A stretch of DNA of 64,000 nucleotides from JACCZX01 sp963824935 (GTDB taxonomy: Bacteria > Pseudomonadota > Gammaproteobacteria > Burkholderiales > Burkholderiaceae_F), in contig CAWGRF010000024.1 in NCBI GenBank assembly GCA_963824935.1, positions 1-64,000 on the forward strand, written 5' to 3'. Positions 9,089 to 16,515 of this stretch are shown one piece after another. A program made the translations under genes and the position numbers. The notes beneath the pieces are model-generated. The model saw nothing but the letters and a program-made list of their open reading frames with translations, was not told the origin of the DNA and ran no database searches. Numbering within the stretch: the stretch's first letter is position 1; each line of letters begins with the position of its first letter.

Positions 9089-10096
9089 ATGCGCGCCCAC
9101 GCGCTCTTCCACGTGGCGGAACGCCGCGTTGAATGCAGGGAGGTGACGTTGGCAGCGCCTGGCGAGGGCGAAGTGCTGATCACCAGCCGCTGCTCCGCCA
9201 TCAGTGCCGGCACCGAGGCGATGATTTTCAGCGGCGCGTTTCCGAGGAACACGGCGCTGGACGCCAACATCGCAAGCCTCAAAGGCGGCTTTACCTATCC
9301 CTTTTCGTATGGTTACGCTCTGGTGGGCGACGTGTCGGCAGCAGGCACCGGCGTGGATCAGGGCTTGATCGGCAAAACCCTGTTTGCATTTCATCCCCAT
9401 CAGGACCGCGCTGTTGTGCCCCTCGCCGCATGCCACAGGGTTCCAGACGGCGTGGCGCCGGAGGCCGCGCTTTTTTTGCCGCAGGCCGAGACCGCGCTGA
9501 ATCTCGTTATGGACGGCGCGCCCTTGATCGGCGAGCGTGTGCTCGTGTTCGGCCAAGGCGTGGTGGGGCTCTTGACCGCCGGCTCGCTGGCGGAATTTCC
9601 GCTGGCGCGCCTGGTTGCCGCCGAACCGTTGGCGTGGCGACGCGAAATCGCCACACACCGGGGCATTACGGAAACGGTCGACCCCACCGATGCTGGCCAA
9701 TGGCAAGACTTGCTGGCCAGCCTGAAGGGTGCGGACCTCGTTTTCGAGCTGTCCGGCGACATGGCGGCACTCAATCTGGCCATCGAAGCCGCAGGTTTCG
9801 ATGGCCGGATCGTGGTGGGTTCGTGGTACGGCGCCGCATCACACCCCCTGGATCTGGGCGGCCGTTTCCACCGCAATCGCCTGCGCCTGATTTCCAGCCA
9901 GGTAAGCACGCTGAGTCCCGCGTTGACCGGGCGCTGGGACAAGCGCCGCCGCATCGACTTCGCCTGGCGTATGGTGGACAAGCTTCAGCCACAACGCTTG
10001 ATCAGCCAGGCCTTTCCCTTGGCCCAGTGCCAGCTGGCGTTCGAGACGGTTTGTGCGCGGCGGGACGGGGTGATGCAGGTCGTTTTTCAATACTGA
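9089..10096 (+). CDS. Medium-chain (zinc-type) alcohol dehydrogenase, BchC-like
   Basis: A 335-residue MDR-superfamily oxidoreductase. The N-terminal catalytic domain contains ITSRCSAISAGTEAMIFSG, and the ISAGTE segment resembles the bacteriochlorophyllide dehydrogenase BchC and related proteins more than classical alcohol dehydrogenases. The nucleotide-binding domain has VLVFGQGVVGLLTAGSLA near residue 155. The structural-zinc cysteine cluster of liver-type enzymes is not seen. It lies 6 bases after the reductase and 17 before the PTPS-fold gene, so co-transcription is likely. No photosynthesis genes are present, so the chlorophyll role is not proposed; the substrate is probably a side-chain alcohol or ketone made by this cluster. 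Confidence 0.78.
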   Translation: MRAHALFHVAERRVECREVTLAAPGEGEVLITSRCSAISAGTEAMIFSGAFPRNTALDANIASLKGGFTYPFSYGYALVGDVSAAGTGVDQGLIGKTLFAFHPHQDRAVVPLAACHRVPDGVAPEAALFLPQAETALNLVMDGAPLIGERVLVFGQGVVGLLTAGSLAEFPLARLVAAEPLAWRREIATHRGITETVDPTDAGQWQDLLASLKGADLVFELSGDMAALNLAIEAAGFDGRIVVGSWYGAASHPLDLGGRFHRNRLRLISSQVSTLSPALTGRWDKRRRIDFAWRMVDKLQPQRLISQAFPLAQCQLAFETVCARRDGVMQVVFQY

Positions 10097-10113
10097 ACGA
10101 ACGGCAACGAACC

Positions 10114-10485
10114 ATGTACCGACTCGCCGTCACCCGCGATTTCGTCGCGCAGCATCACCTCATCGGCGGCGACTGGGGGGTGGAAAACTTCAACCACAGC
10201 CATTCTTACAAGGTTGAAGTGCAGCTGCGCGGAAAGGTGCTGAACGAACACGGCTACCTCGTGGACATCGTCGAGCTGGAAAGCGCGCTGAACGAAATCA
10301 TCGCGCGGTTCCGCGACCACACCCTCAACGACCTGGCGCCGTTCTCCGGACTCAACCCGAGCCTGGAGCGATTCGCCCAGGTCTTCTACCAAGACCTTTT
10401 CGCCACGTTGGCTGCGAAGGACTTGTCGCTCACCGTGAAGCTGTGGGAAAACGAGCGCGACTGGGCCGCCTATGGGCCCGAATGA
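10114..10485 (+). CDS. 6-pyruvoyltetrahydropterin synthase / QueD-fold protein with Glu in place of the catalytic Cys
   Basis: A 123-residue protein of the PTPS/QueD fold, which acts on dihydroneopterin triphosphate. Visible features: RDFVAQHHLIGG (first zinc histidine), FNHSHSYKVEVQL (zinc histidine pair, here H-S-H rather than H-G-H), GYLVDIVELESAL, RDHTLNDLAPF (catalytic Asp-His pair) and KLWENERDWAAY with the pterin-binding Glu. The residue four before the HxH pair, a cysteine in QueD and PTPS, is glutamate here (GVENFNHSH), which recalls the PTPS-III variants of folate synthesis. The ATG at 10114 was preferred because it gives the canonical MYRLAVTRDF start. Substrate is likely a pterin triphosphate; product is uncertain. 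Confidence 0.8.
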   Translation: MYRLAVTRDFVAQHHLIGGDWGVENFNHSHSYKVEVQLRGKVLNEHGYLVDIVELESALNEIIARFRDHTLNDLAPFSGLNPSLERFAQVFYQDLFATLAAKDLSLTVKLWENERDWAAYGPE

Positions 10486-10491
10486 GCCGCA

Positions 10492-11388
10492 ATGCAGGTG
10501 CCGTTTGCTGAATATCTCGAGGCCAAGTTCGCTTTGGACGAGCGCAGCCTCAACCGCGAGGTGCGGGCGGCTTTCCTGGACGCCTTGCGCAGCCTGCCTC
10601 GAATCGAATGCCTCGACGTGGGGGCGGGAACAGGCGCCACTTTCAGACGCTTGCTGCAGAGTGGGTTGACGACCCCGCTGTCCCTGACCGCATTGGACAG
10701 GGATCGCGGCCTCCTTGATATCGCCCGCCAGGATGCCGAAGGCCGGCTGCGCGCGCTGGGCCTGGAGCCCCGCGTGGAAGACGGCGCGATCCAGACGCGA
10801 GGCGAGCGGCTCGCTGCGATGCACTTCGCCGCCGGCGAACTGAAGGAGCACCGCCCGGGCCGGCTTTACAACGTCATCACCGCGCACGCCTTCCTCGACC
10901 TGTCCCCGCTGCCGCAAGCCCTGCGACAGTTCGCGGCCTGGCTGCAACCCGGCGGCTATCTTTACGCCAGCATCAACTACGACGGCGACACTGCGCTGGC
11001 GCCGCCGTACCAGGGCTCAACCTTCGAGGCCACGCTCCTGGGCCATTACAACGAATCCATGGAGCTGCGCCGCGTGGACGGCCAGGCGACGGGCGGGGCT
11101 TACTGCGGAAGGCGCCTGCAAGCGCTGTTGCCCGAGCATGCTTTTGACATCGTGGCGTGCGGCCGTTCCGATTGGAATATCCGGCCCTTCGAGGGCGAGT
11201 ACCGCGACAGTGACGCGATCTGCCTGAAAGCGCTGTTGGACTTCATCGGCGGCGAAGGGCGGCGTTCCAAACTCTTCGAGGCCGATCAAATCGACCGCTG
11301 GCGCGACGACCGGCTGCGGTCGCTGCAGCAGCGCCGGCTCGGAATGCGCATCAGTCATCTCGATCTACTGGCGCGCTACGGTCCGTGA
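10492..11388 (+). CDS. SAM-dependent methyltransferase
   Basis: A 298-residue class I methyltransferase. Motif I is CLDVGAGTGATFRRLL near residue 42, followed by an acidic position in LTALDRDRGLLDIA. A second strand, YNVITAHAFLDLSPLPQALRQFAAWL near 130, is typical of small-molecule methyltransferases. The start lies 6 bases after the PTPS-fold gene, so it is the fourth gene of the operon. Its 3' end overlaps the convergent methyltransferase at 11365 by 24 bases. It may methylate the product of the pterin-type steps, which is inference from position. Confidence 0.73.
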   Translation: MQVPFAEYLEAKFALDERSLNREVRAAFLDALRSLPRIECLDVGAGTGATFRRLLQSGLTTPLSLTALDRDRGLLDIARQDAEGRLRALGLEPRVEDGAIQTRGERLAAMHFAAGELKEHRPGRLYNVITAHAFLDLSPLPQALRQFAAWLQPGGYLYASINYDGDTALAPPYQGSTFEATLLGHYNESMELRRVDGQATGGAYCGRRLQALLPEHAFDIVACGRSDWNIRPFEGEYRDSDAICLKALLDFIGGEGRRSKLFEADQIDRWRDDRLRSLQQRRLGMRISHLDLLARYGP

Positions 11389-12135
11389 TAAATCCTTGTC
11401 GGCGCAACAATAGAGTCCGCCGCGCAACAGCGCCGGTTTGCAAACCACGCCCACGCGATCCAGCCATTCCAAGCCCAGCGCGGCCCAGCCCGGCATGTCG
11501 CCCTTGGCGACAAAGCGCCAATAGCCCACCGCGGTCGCCCGCAATCCGGATTCTTGCAGGAGCGCCCGCAGTTCTGCCGCATTGACGAAGCGGTCACTGC
11601 TCAGGTGCTTGACCTTGTACCCCAACAACGGCGCAACGCGGCGGTACCACAGGTAGTCGCCATTCAGCGTGAGGCATACGAAACGTCCATGCGGCTTCAG
11701 CACCCGGCACACCTCGCCGAGCACGGCAGTCTTGTCCGGCATGTGCTCGAAGGCTCCCACGCAGAGTACGGCGTCCGCAGTTTGATCTTCTATGGACGCG
11801 AGCCGCTCGGCAGGCTCCGCATAAAGCTCGATACGCGCGGCGCACGGATGCGTTCGGCGGATTGTTTCGGCGGCGGCGATCATGTTCGGCGACAAGTCCG
11901 CGCCCATGATCCTTCTGAATGCGTCCGCCAGCGGAAACAGATGCACCCCCGGACCGCACCCTATTTCCAACAGAACCCCACCGGTGCCAGGGACGAGCAG
12001 ACTACGGATCAGCGCCAAGCGGTAAGCCAGCAGTCGCGTGGCGCTGCCGTGGCTTTCCCGGTAGCTGCCCGCAATGCCGTCGAAAAAAGCGCGGATATCG
12101 CCGCTGTCTTGCACGAAGCGTGTGTGCAACCGCAT
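11365..12135 (-). CDS. SAM-dependent methyltransferase (UbiE/MenG-like)
   Basis: A 256-residue class I methyltransferase with motif I LLEIGCGPGVHLFPLA near residue 56, ADLSPNMIAAAE after strand 2, AVLCVGAFEHMPD (motif II region) and VLKPHGRFVCLTLNGDY. The C-terminal part contains LLQESGLRATAVGYWRF, as in methyltransferase_11 proteins. Its start overlaps by one base the stop of the CDP-alcohol phosphotransferase gene at 12135, so the two form a minus-strand operon. It converges with the plus-strand methyltransferase, overlapping it by 24 bases. Substrate unknown; a lipid or quinone-like acceptor is plausible beside the phosphotransferase. Confidence 0.73.
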   Translation of the reverse strand: MRLHTRFVQDSGDIRAFFDGIAGSYRESHGSATRLLAYRLALIRSLLVPGTGGVLLEIGCGPGVHLFPLADAFRRIMGADLSPNMIAAAETIRRTHPCAARIELYAEPAERLASIEDQTADAVLCVGAFEHMPDKTAVLGEVCRVLKPHGRFVCLTLNGDYLWYRRVAPLLGYKVKHLSSDRFVNAAELRALLQESGLRATAVGYWRFVAKGDMPGWAALGLEWLDRVGVVCKPALLRGGLYCCADKDLSRTVARQ

Positions 12136-12836
12136 CAGGCGTTCTCCCGCCAGCGCGGCGCACGGTACATCAGGTACAGGCTCTCGGCGAAAGAGTAGGT
12201 CAGCACCAGCGTCATCAGTGCCGCGAGGGGACGGCAGTAGTCAAGATACGAGGGATAGGCGGCGAAGGAGAAGAGCAGCGCCAGCATCATGAAAAACAAG
12301 ATCCAGCGCGCTTTCGCGGTGCGCTGCTCCTTGGCTTGCGGCGGCCTGGCGAATTTGACGAACAGCACGAAAAGATAGCGCAGCAGGCCCGGCAGCAGTA
12401 TCCACGGTCCGAAACTTTCCGGCAGGCGGTACAACAGCAGGCACAGCATGAGCGTGAGAAAGGCGTCGCTTTCCTTGTCGATGAACTCGCCGAATTCTCC
12501 GGCCAGCCCCGCGCGCCGAGCGATCCAGCCGTCCACGCCGTCCATCGCAAACAGTACCGCTCCCCAGTAAACGATCTGTCCCGGCGCAAGCCACGGCAAG
12601 ACCAACATGCCGCAGAGGCGCAGCAGGGTGACAGCGTTGGCGAGGCCGAACCGACCGCCGGGAGTCCAGCGACGCCGGCAACGGTAGACCAGCAGGGAAA
12701 TGGACATGAAGCCGCACAAGGACAGTAGCCAAGCCGGCAAGCCAGCGACCGTTGCCAGCGTGACGGCAATCATGGCAGCGGCATGACCTTCGCTCCACCG
12801 CAACACAAGCGGTTGCAGCGGCGGGTTACTCATCAC
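12135..12836 (-). CDS. CDP-alcohol phosphatidyltransferase family membrane protein
   Basis: A 233-residue integral membrane enzyme that transfers a phospho-alcohol group from a CDP-linked donor to an acceptor hydroxyl. The complete family signature D-x2-D-G-x2-A-R-x8-G-x3-D-x3-D is present (DGVDGWIARRAG followed by GEFIDKESD), around residues 100-124. Hydrophobic segments near residues 20-50, 78-96, 130-160 and 175-215 indicate about six membrane helices. It starts 53 bases from the likely start of the divergent glycosyltransferase and is followed directly by a methyltransferase. Acceptor and product cannot be read from sequence. The combination with GT4 and methyltransferase genes suggests a modified lipid or lipid-anchored product. 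Confidence 0.82.
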   Translation of the reverse strand: MMSNPPLQPLVLRWSEGHAAAMIAVTLATVAGLPAWLLSLCGFMSISLLVYRCRRRWTPGGRFGLANAVTLLRLCGMLVLPWLAPGQIVYWGAVLFAMDGVDGWIARRAGLAGEFGEFIDKESDAFLTLMLCLLLYRLPESFGPWILLPGLLRYLFVLFVKFARPPQAKEQRTAKARWILFFMMLALLFSFAAYPSYLDYCRPLAALMTLVLTYSFAESLYLMYRAPRWRENA

Positions 12837-12889
12837 AGTGGAAGATGCGACAGTTGACGAGGATTGGCGACAAACAGGACGCTCGTATC

Positions 12890-13891
12890 ATGCCCTTCAT
12901 GGCCGGAACGCAAATCGGTCTCATGCATCCGCCGTTCGCGTCCTTTCCCTCCGGCGGCAACGTATACAACGAAAAACTGCTGGAGTACGCCGGCCGATGC
13001 GGCTCTCCGCTGGTGTCGCTGCCGTGGCGAGTTGAGGCGCCATGCGGGAAGTGGGATCTGCTTGTCTGGGACAGCCTGTTCATGGACCGGTTGGCGCGCA
13101 TCGCCGACGAGCGTCTCGCCTTGCTGCTGCACTATCTGCCGTCCCTGGAGCCGGAACTGGATTTCGGCGCAAGACAAATGGCGACAGCCGTTGAACACCG
13201 CGCCATCACGCAGGCGGACTTTGCCATTGCCACGGGCAAATGCGTGGCCAACGCGGTAACGGCGCGTTGGCCGGGCAAGCCGGTATTCGTTTGCGAACCA
13301 GGCGTAAGCGAAATGTTCTTGCGGAACCGGCCACGCCACACGGAGCGAACCGTCAAGCTCCTCACCGTCGCCCACCTGTTACCGGCCAAAGGTCATGCGC
13401 AGTTGCTGGAACTATTGGCAAGGCTCCGGCATATGCAATGGCACTGGCATATAGCAGGCGATTGCGAGGTGTCCTCCGAGACGACAGCACTCTTGTGCAA
13501 CCGTGCTGCACGGGCTGGCTTGACCGAACGCATCACCTTTCACGGTGCGATGTCCCAGGAGGCCGTTGCGGCGCTGATGGCGGATAGCGATCTATTGGTC
13601 TGCCCAAGCACGTTCGAAGCCTACGGAATGACTGTTGCCGAAGCCGCCGCCAGCGGCTTGCCGGTGTTGAGCAACCGCGTCGGCGCCGCAGAGCAGTTGA
13701 TTCAACATGGCGTGACCGGTTTTCTCGCTACTGTGGGAGATTGGGACAGCCTTGGCCGATATTTGGAGTTTTTGCTGGAAGACGCTGCGTTGCGCGGCAC
13801 ATTCCGGCACAACCTCCGCCACGCCGCAGTGCGCAGCTGGGACCAGACTTGTGCGGATTTCCGGGCGGCTTGCGACGCCATGTTGCAATGA
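12890..13891 (+). CDS. GT4-type glycosyltransferase
   Basis: GT-B fold glycosyltransferase of family 4, about 333 residues. The N-terminus MPFMAGTQIGLMHPPFASFP with SGGNVYNEKLLEY is typical of GT4 enzymes and sets the start at 12890; an in-frame ATG at 12845 is only 8 bases from the divergent gene and less likely. The C-terminal donor domain has LLTVAHLLPAKGHAQLLELL, ITFHGAMSQEAVAALM and the E-x7-E motif in FEAYGMTVAEAAASGLPV. It stands divergent to the CDP-alcohol phosphotransferase. The donor sugar is not evident. Pterin glycosyltransferases exist in cyanobacteria, but whether this protein glycosylates a pterin or a lipid is open. Confidence 0.8.
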   Translation: MPFMAGTQIGLMHPPFASFPSGGNVYNEKLLEYAGRCGSPLVSLPWRVEAPCGKWDLLVWDSLFMDRLARIADERLALLLHYLPSLEPELDFGARQMATAVEHRAITQADFAIATGKCVANAVTARWPGKPVFVCEPGVSEMFLRNRPRHTERTVKLLTVAHLLPAKGHAQLLELLARLRHMQWHWHIAGDCEVSSETTALLCNRAARAGLTERITFHGAMSQEAVAALMADSDLLVCPSTFEAYGMTVAEAAASGLPVLSNRVGAAEQLIQHGVTGFLATVGDWDSLGRYLEFLLEDAALRGTFRHNLRHAAVRSWDQTCADFRAACDAMLQ

Positions 13892-13993
13892 GCGTGCAGA
13901 AAATCGGCATCATGTCGTAGCCGGTCGGCTTCACGTGTCCTGAATGGGATTGGATCGCCAAACAATGTCCGAGCAAGTCGAAGCACGTTTCAT

Positions 13994-14788
13994 TCAAACA
14001 ACGACCTTGCGGTAAAGATGCCAAGTTGCATGGCCCAGTATCGGTAGAACCGCCGCAAGACCGATCAAAAACACGATTGCCCCGGCGACCAGCAGCACCA
14101 CAACAATTAGTCCCCAGACCGCCATCACCATAAGATTGGAGGTTACTGCTCTGATCGAAATGGCGACCGCTGTAGCGGCGCTTGCCGGTCTGTCCAGAAG
14201 CAACGGAAAGGCGACCACCGAAATTGCCAGCGCAGTGAAAGCAAATATGAACCCGAGAAGATTGCCATACACAATCAGTCCAGCGCCCCGCCGGGTCGTA
14301 ACTAACTGGGTCACAAAGTCTGACGCCGAGACTGGTGGGTCGTCTCCGAACAGGCCGAAAAAAAGGAACTGCGCACTAAACAGCCAGGCCACATAGAGCA
14401 ACATCATCACGAGCGATAGCGCGAGGATGGGAGCAAACGAGGCGGAGTGGACAAATTCGAAAGTTGAGCGCCAACTGACGTCGAGCCCGTGTTCGCGACG
14501 TCGGCTCATCTCAAAAAGACCGACCGAGACCACGGGGCCGATAAGAGTGAACCCCGCGATGATTGGAAAGGCTAGATGTAGCAGATTCTTCCCAACCAAA
14601 ATCAGTGTTAGGAGCAGGGCGAACAGCAGATAAAGTAGTACCGTCAGGAACATGCCAACGGCTGGCGTGGCATTGAAGTCGTCGTAGCCTTCCTTCAGCG
14701 ACTGCCAGAGATCGTTCAGCGCGATCGTTCGGACTCCAATCTCGCTTGAGCTGACTTGTATATCCCTGAATGGGATTTCCTGAGCCAT
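13994..14788 (-). CDS. DUF2189 integral membrane protein
   Basis: A 264-residue membrane protein matching the DUF2189 family, whose function is unknown. It starts MAQEIPFRDIQVSSSEIGVR, has a soluble N-terminal stretch of about 45 residues and then about six hydrophobic segments (for example FLTVLLYLLFALLLTLILVG, ILALSLVMMLLYVAWL, MAVWGLIVVVLLVAGAIVFL). The short motif SRRREHG between helices 2 and 3 is typical of the family. It is isolated, 102 bases downstream of the convergent glycosyltransferase. Its A/T-richer codons stand out slightly from the neighbours. Confidence 0.75.
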   Translation of the reverse strand: MAQEIPFRDIQVSSSEIGVRTIALNDLWQSLKEGYDDFNATPAVGMFLTVLLYLLFALLLTLILVGKNLLHLAFPIIAGFTLIGPVVSVGLFEMSRRREHGLDVSWRSTFEFVHSASFAPILALSLVMMLLYVAWLFSAQFLFFGLFGDDPPVSASDFVTQLVTTRRGAGLIVYGNLLGFIFAFTALAISVVAFPLLLDRPASAATAVAISIRAVTSNLMVMAVWGLIVVVLLVAGAIVFLIGLAAVLPILGHATWHLYRKVVV

Positions 14789-14881
14789 GGCGAAACCTTT
14801 TCTTCAAAGAGGTTTGGAGACCACGTTTTAGGCGGCACCGTGCTTTGCAGCAATTCTCAGGCCAAGTCGCAAAGACCGTAC

Positions 14882-14893
14882 ATGGACGCCCCC
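14882..14893 (+). repeat. IS110 element inverted repeat, downstream arm
   Basis: ATGGACGCCCCC, matching exactly the complement of 16257-16268. It lies 258 bases beyond the transposase stop codon; the intervening bases hold no convincing gene. Confidence 0.7.
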
Positions 14894-15151
14894 GGTTTGC
14901 CAGGTTTTCAGTGGTGATGGCATGAAGGTAAGGATTGCTTCCGTACATCCGGACTTTAGTCGCGGCTTGAGCCGCTGTCCCTGATGGAATCAGCTGGTTG
15001 GCTCCCGACCGCAATTTCGCACTCGAAGTGCCCAGACATTGAGGGGTTTGGCCAACCACGGTCCAACCTGTCTTGCCATCACTGCATGATCACCTGCGCA
15101 ATCGGTGGTGGGTCGTGCTCCTATAACAGTTGTCTTCGTGTTGAGTCTGGT

Positions 15152-16189
15152 TCAAGCCACTGCCAACTGCGGTCGGTAGTTAACCTGAAACTCCCGATCG
15201 TGCGCCAGCAGCGCCCAGACCGTGCGTGCATTCTTGCTCGCCAGTGCCACTGCCGCCACATTCGTATGCCGCCGCTGCAGCAACTTGCCGAGCCAGGTAT
15301 CGGTGGCAATGACCTTGCGCTGCGCTGCTTGGATGACGGCACGTGCTCCGTGAATCAGTAACGTGCGCAGATAGACATCGCCGCGCTTGCTCATGCCCAA
15401 GAGCAGCGGCTTGCCGCCGCTGGAGCTTTGCCGCGGCACCAGTCCTAACCATGCCGACAATTGGCGGCCGTTGGCGAAGCTGCGCGCGTCGGCAATCGAA
15501 GCTACCAGTGCGCTCGCCGTCAGGGGCCCGATGCCGGGAATCTTCTCGAGCCGGCGGCTGAGCTCGCTCTGGCTGTGCCACGCCTTGATCTGCGCTTCGA
15601 GCTCGCTCACCTGCTGGTGCAGATCGCGCAAATGACTGAGCAGCCGCTCGATCAGTTGGCGAAACGCCAGCGGTAACTCATCCGCGGCACGCTCGAGCAG
15701 TGCCGGCACCCGCTCCCTGACATGAAACAGTCCGGTCGGAATGATGAACCCGAACTCGGCCAGTAGACCACGGATCTGATTGGCCTGGCCGGTACGGGCT
15801 CTCACCAACCCTTGCCGCACCCGGTGCAGCGCCAGCACCGCCTGTTGCTCGACACTCTTGATCGGCACGAAGCGCATGTTGGGCCGTGCCACCGCTTCGC
15901 AGATCGCCTCCGCATCGGCCGCATCGTTCTTGTTGGTCTTGACGTAGGGCTTGACGAACTGCGAGGCCATCAGCCGCACGGTGTGACCCTGATTCTGCAG
16001 CGTGCGCGCCCAGTGATGCGCGCTGCCACACGCTTCCATGCCGATCAGGCACGGCGGCAGCTTGGCAAAGAACTGCGTCATCTGCTCGCGCCGCAGCTGC
16101 TTGCGCAGCACGGTCTTGCCGTGCGCGTCGACGCCGTGCACCTGAAACACGTGCTTCGCCAGATCAACGCCAATCGTCGTAATCTTCAT
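15152..16189 (-). CDS. IS110-family transposase
   Basis: A 345-residue DEDD transposase. The N-terminal RuvC-like domain begins MKITTIGVDLAKHVFQVHG (first catalytic Asp near residue 8), with IGMEACGSAHHWART and the KTNKNDAADAEAICEA segment (second acidic cluster near residue 95-105). The C-terminal transposase_20 domain has LEKIPGIGPLTASALVASIADA (helix-hairpin-helix) and LSAWLGLVPRQSSSGGK with the serine used in this family. It is full length and unbroken, so the element could be active. It is bounded by the 12-bp inverted repeats described separately. Confidence 0.95.
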   Translation of the reverse strand: MKITTIGVDLAKHVFQVHGVDAHGKTVLRKQLRREQMTQFFAKLPPCLIGMEACGSAHHWARTLQNQGHTVRLMASQFVKPYVKTNKNDAADAEAICEAVARPNMRFVPIKSVEQQAVLALHRVRQGLVRARTGQANQIRGLLAEFGFIIPTGLFHVRERVPALLERAADELPLAFRQLIERLLSHLRDLHQQVSELEAQIKAWHSQSELSRRLEKIPGIGPLTASALVASIADARSFANGRQLSAWLGLVPRQSSSGGKPLLLGMSKRGDVYLRTLLIHGARAVIQAAQRKVIATDTWLGKLLQRRHTNVAAVALASKNARTVWALLAHDREFQVNYRPQLAVA

Positions 16190-16256
16190 ATGGACGCTCC
16201 CCTCAGTTCAGTGGTTGCTGATACTTCCACTCTGGCACATCGATGCCGTCGTGAGT

Positions 16257-16268
16257 GGGGGCGTCCAT
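16257..16268 (-). repeat. IS110 element inverted repeat, upstream arm
   Basis: GGGGGCGTCCAT, the exact complement of 14882-14893, about 70 bases upstream of the transposase start. Confidence 0.7.
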
Positions 16269-16300
16269 CCCATTGCAATTGGCCGATTCCAGTCTCTCAA

Positions 16301-16502
16301 CGTAGGAGCTATGGACGGTATACGACAGAGAGCCACGCTCACGACCGCGTCGATCAGGCCACCGATACTTTCTCTGTCACTGGTGGAACGTTGATCGCCC
16401 GCCGGTTACATACGGCAACGTTGCTGAACGATGGCAAGGTGCTGATCGCAGGAGATCAGACGTTTAACGGTAGCGACAACCCAGCGCGCGGTGCTGTTCA
16501 TG
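16301..16502 (+). pseudogene. Kelch-repeat protein fragment
   Basis: A short open stretch reading DTFSVTGGTLIARRLHTATL followed by LNDGKVLIAGD, which matches one blade of the kelch / galactose-oxidase-like repeat family (typical form: tGsM...R..HTATLLnDGkVLIaGG). It has no start, no second repeat and runs into the 3' end of the cytochrome gene, so it is a remnant. It lies directly beside the IS110 element, which may have taken part in the rearrangement that left it here. There is nothing matching on the other side of the element. Confidence 0.5.
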
Positions 16503-16515
16503 CCGTAACGCAAAG

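Larger units (their letters stand above)
14882..16268 (-). mobile_element. IS110-family (IS1111-type) insertion sequence
   Basis: A 1387-bp unit defined by a perfect 12-bp inverted repeat, ATGGACGCCCCC, at 14882-14893 and its complement at 16257-16268, enclosing the IS110 transposase. Short inverted repeats near the ends are known for the IS1111 subgroup, whereas other IS110 members lack them. A third, imperfect copy (ATGGACGCTCCCC) lies at 16190-16202 just outside the transposase start. No target duplication is visible, as expected for this family. The true ends may extend a few bases beyond the repeats. Confidence 0.72.

Noticed and set aside
9089..10096. A chlorophyll-pathway role for the BchC-like dehydrogenase
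   Set aside because: Only the general fold and the ISAGTE segment are shared; no other photosynthesis gene is in the window.
14511..15059. A 182-codon minus-strand open frame beside the IS110 element
   Set aside because: It mixes the reverse of the DUF2189 start with the end of the IS element and resembles no known protein.
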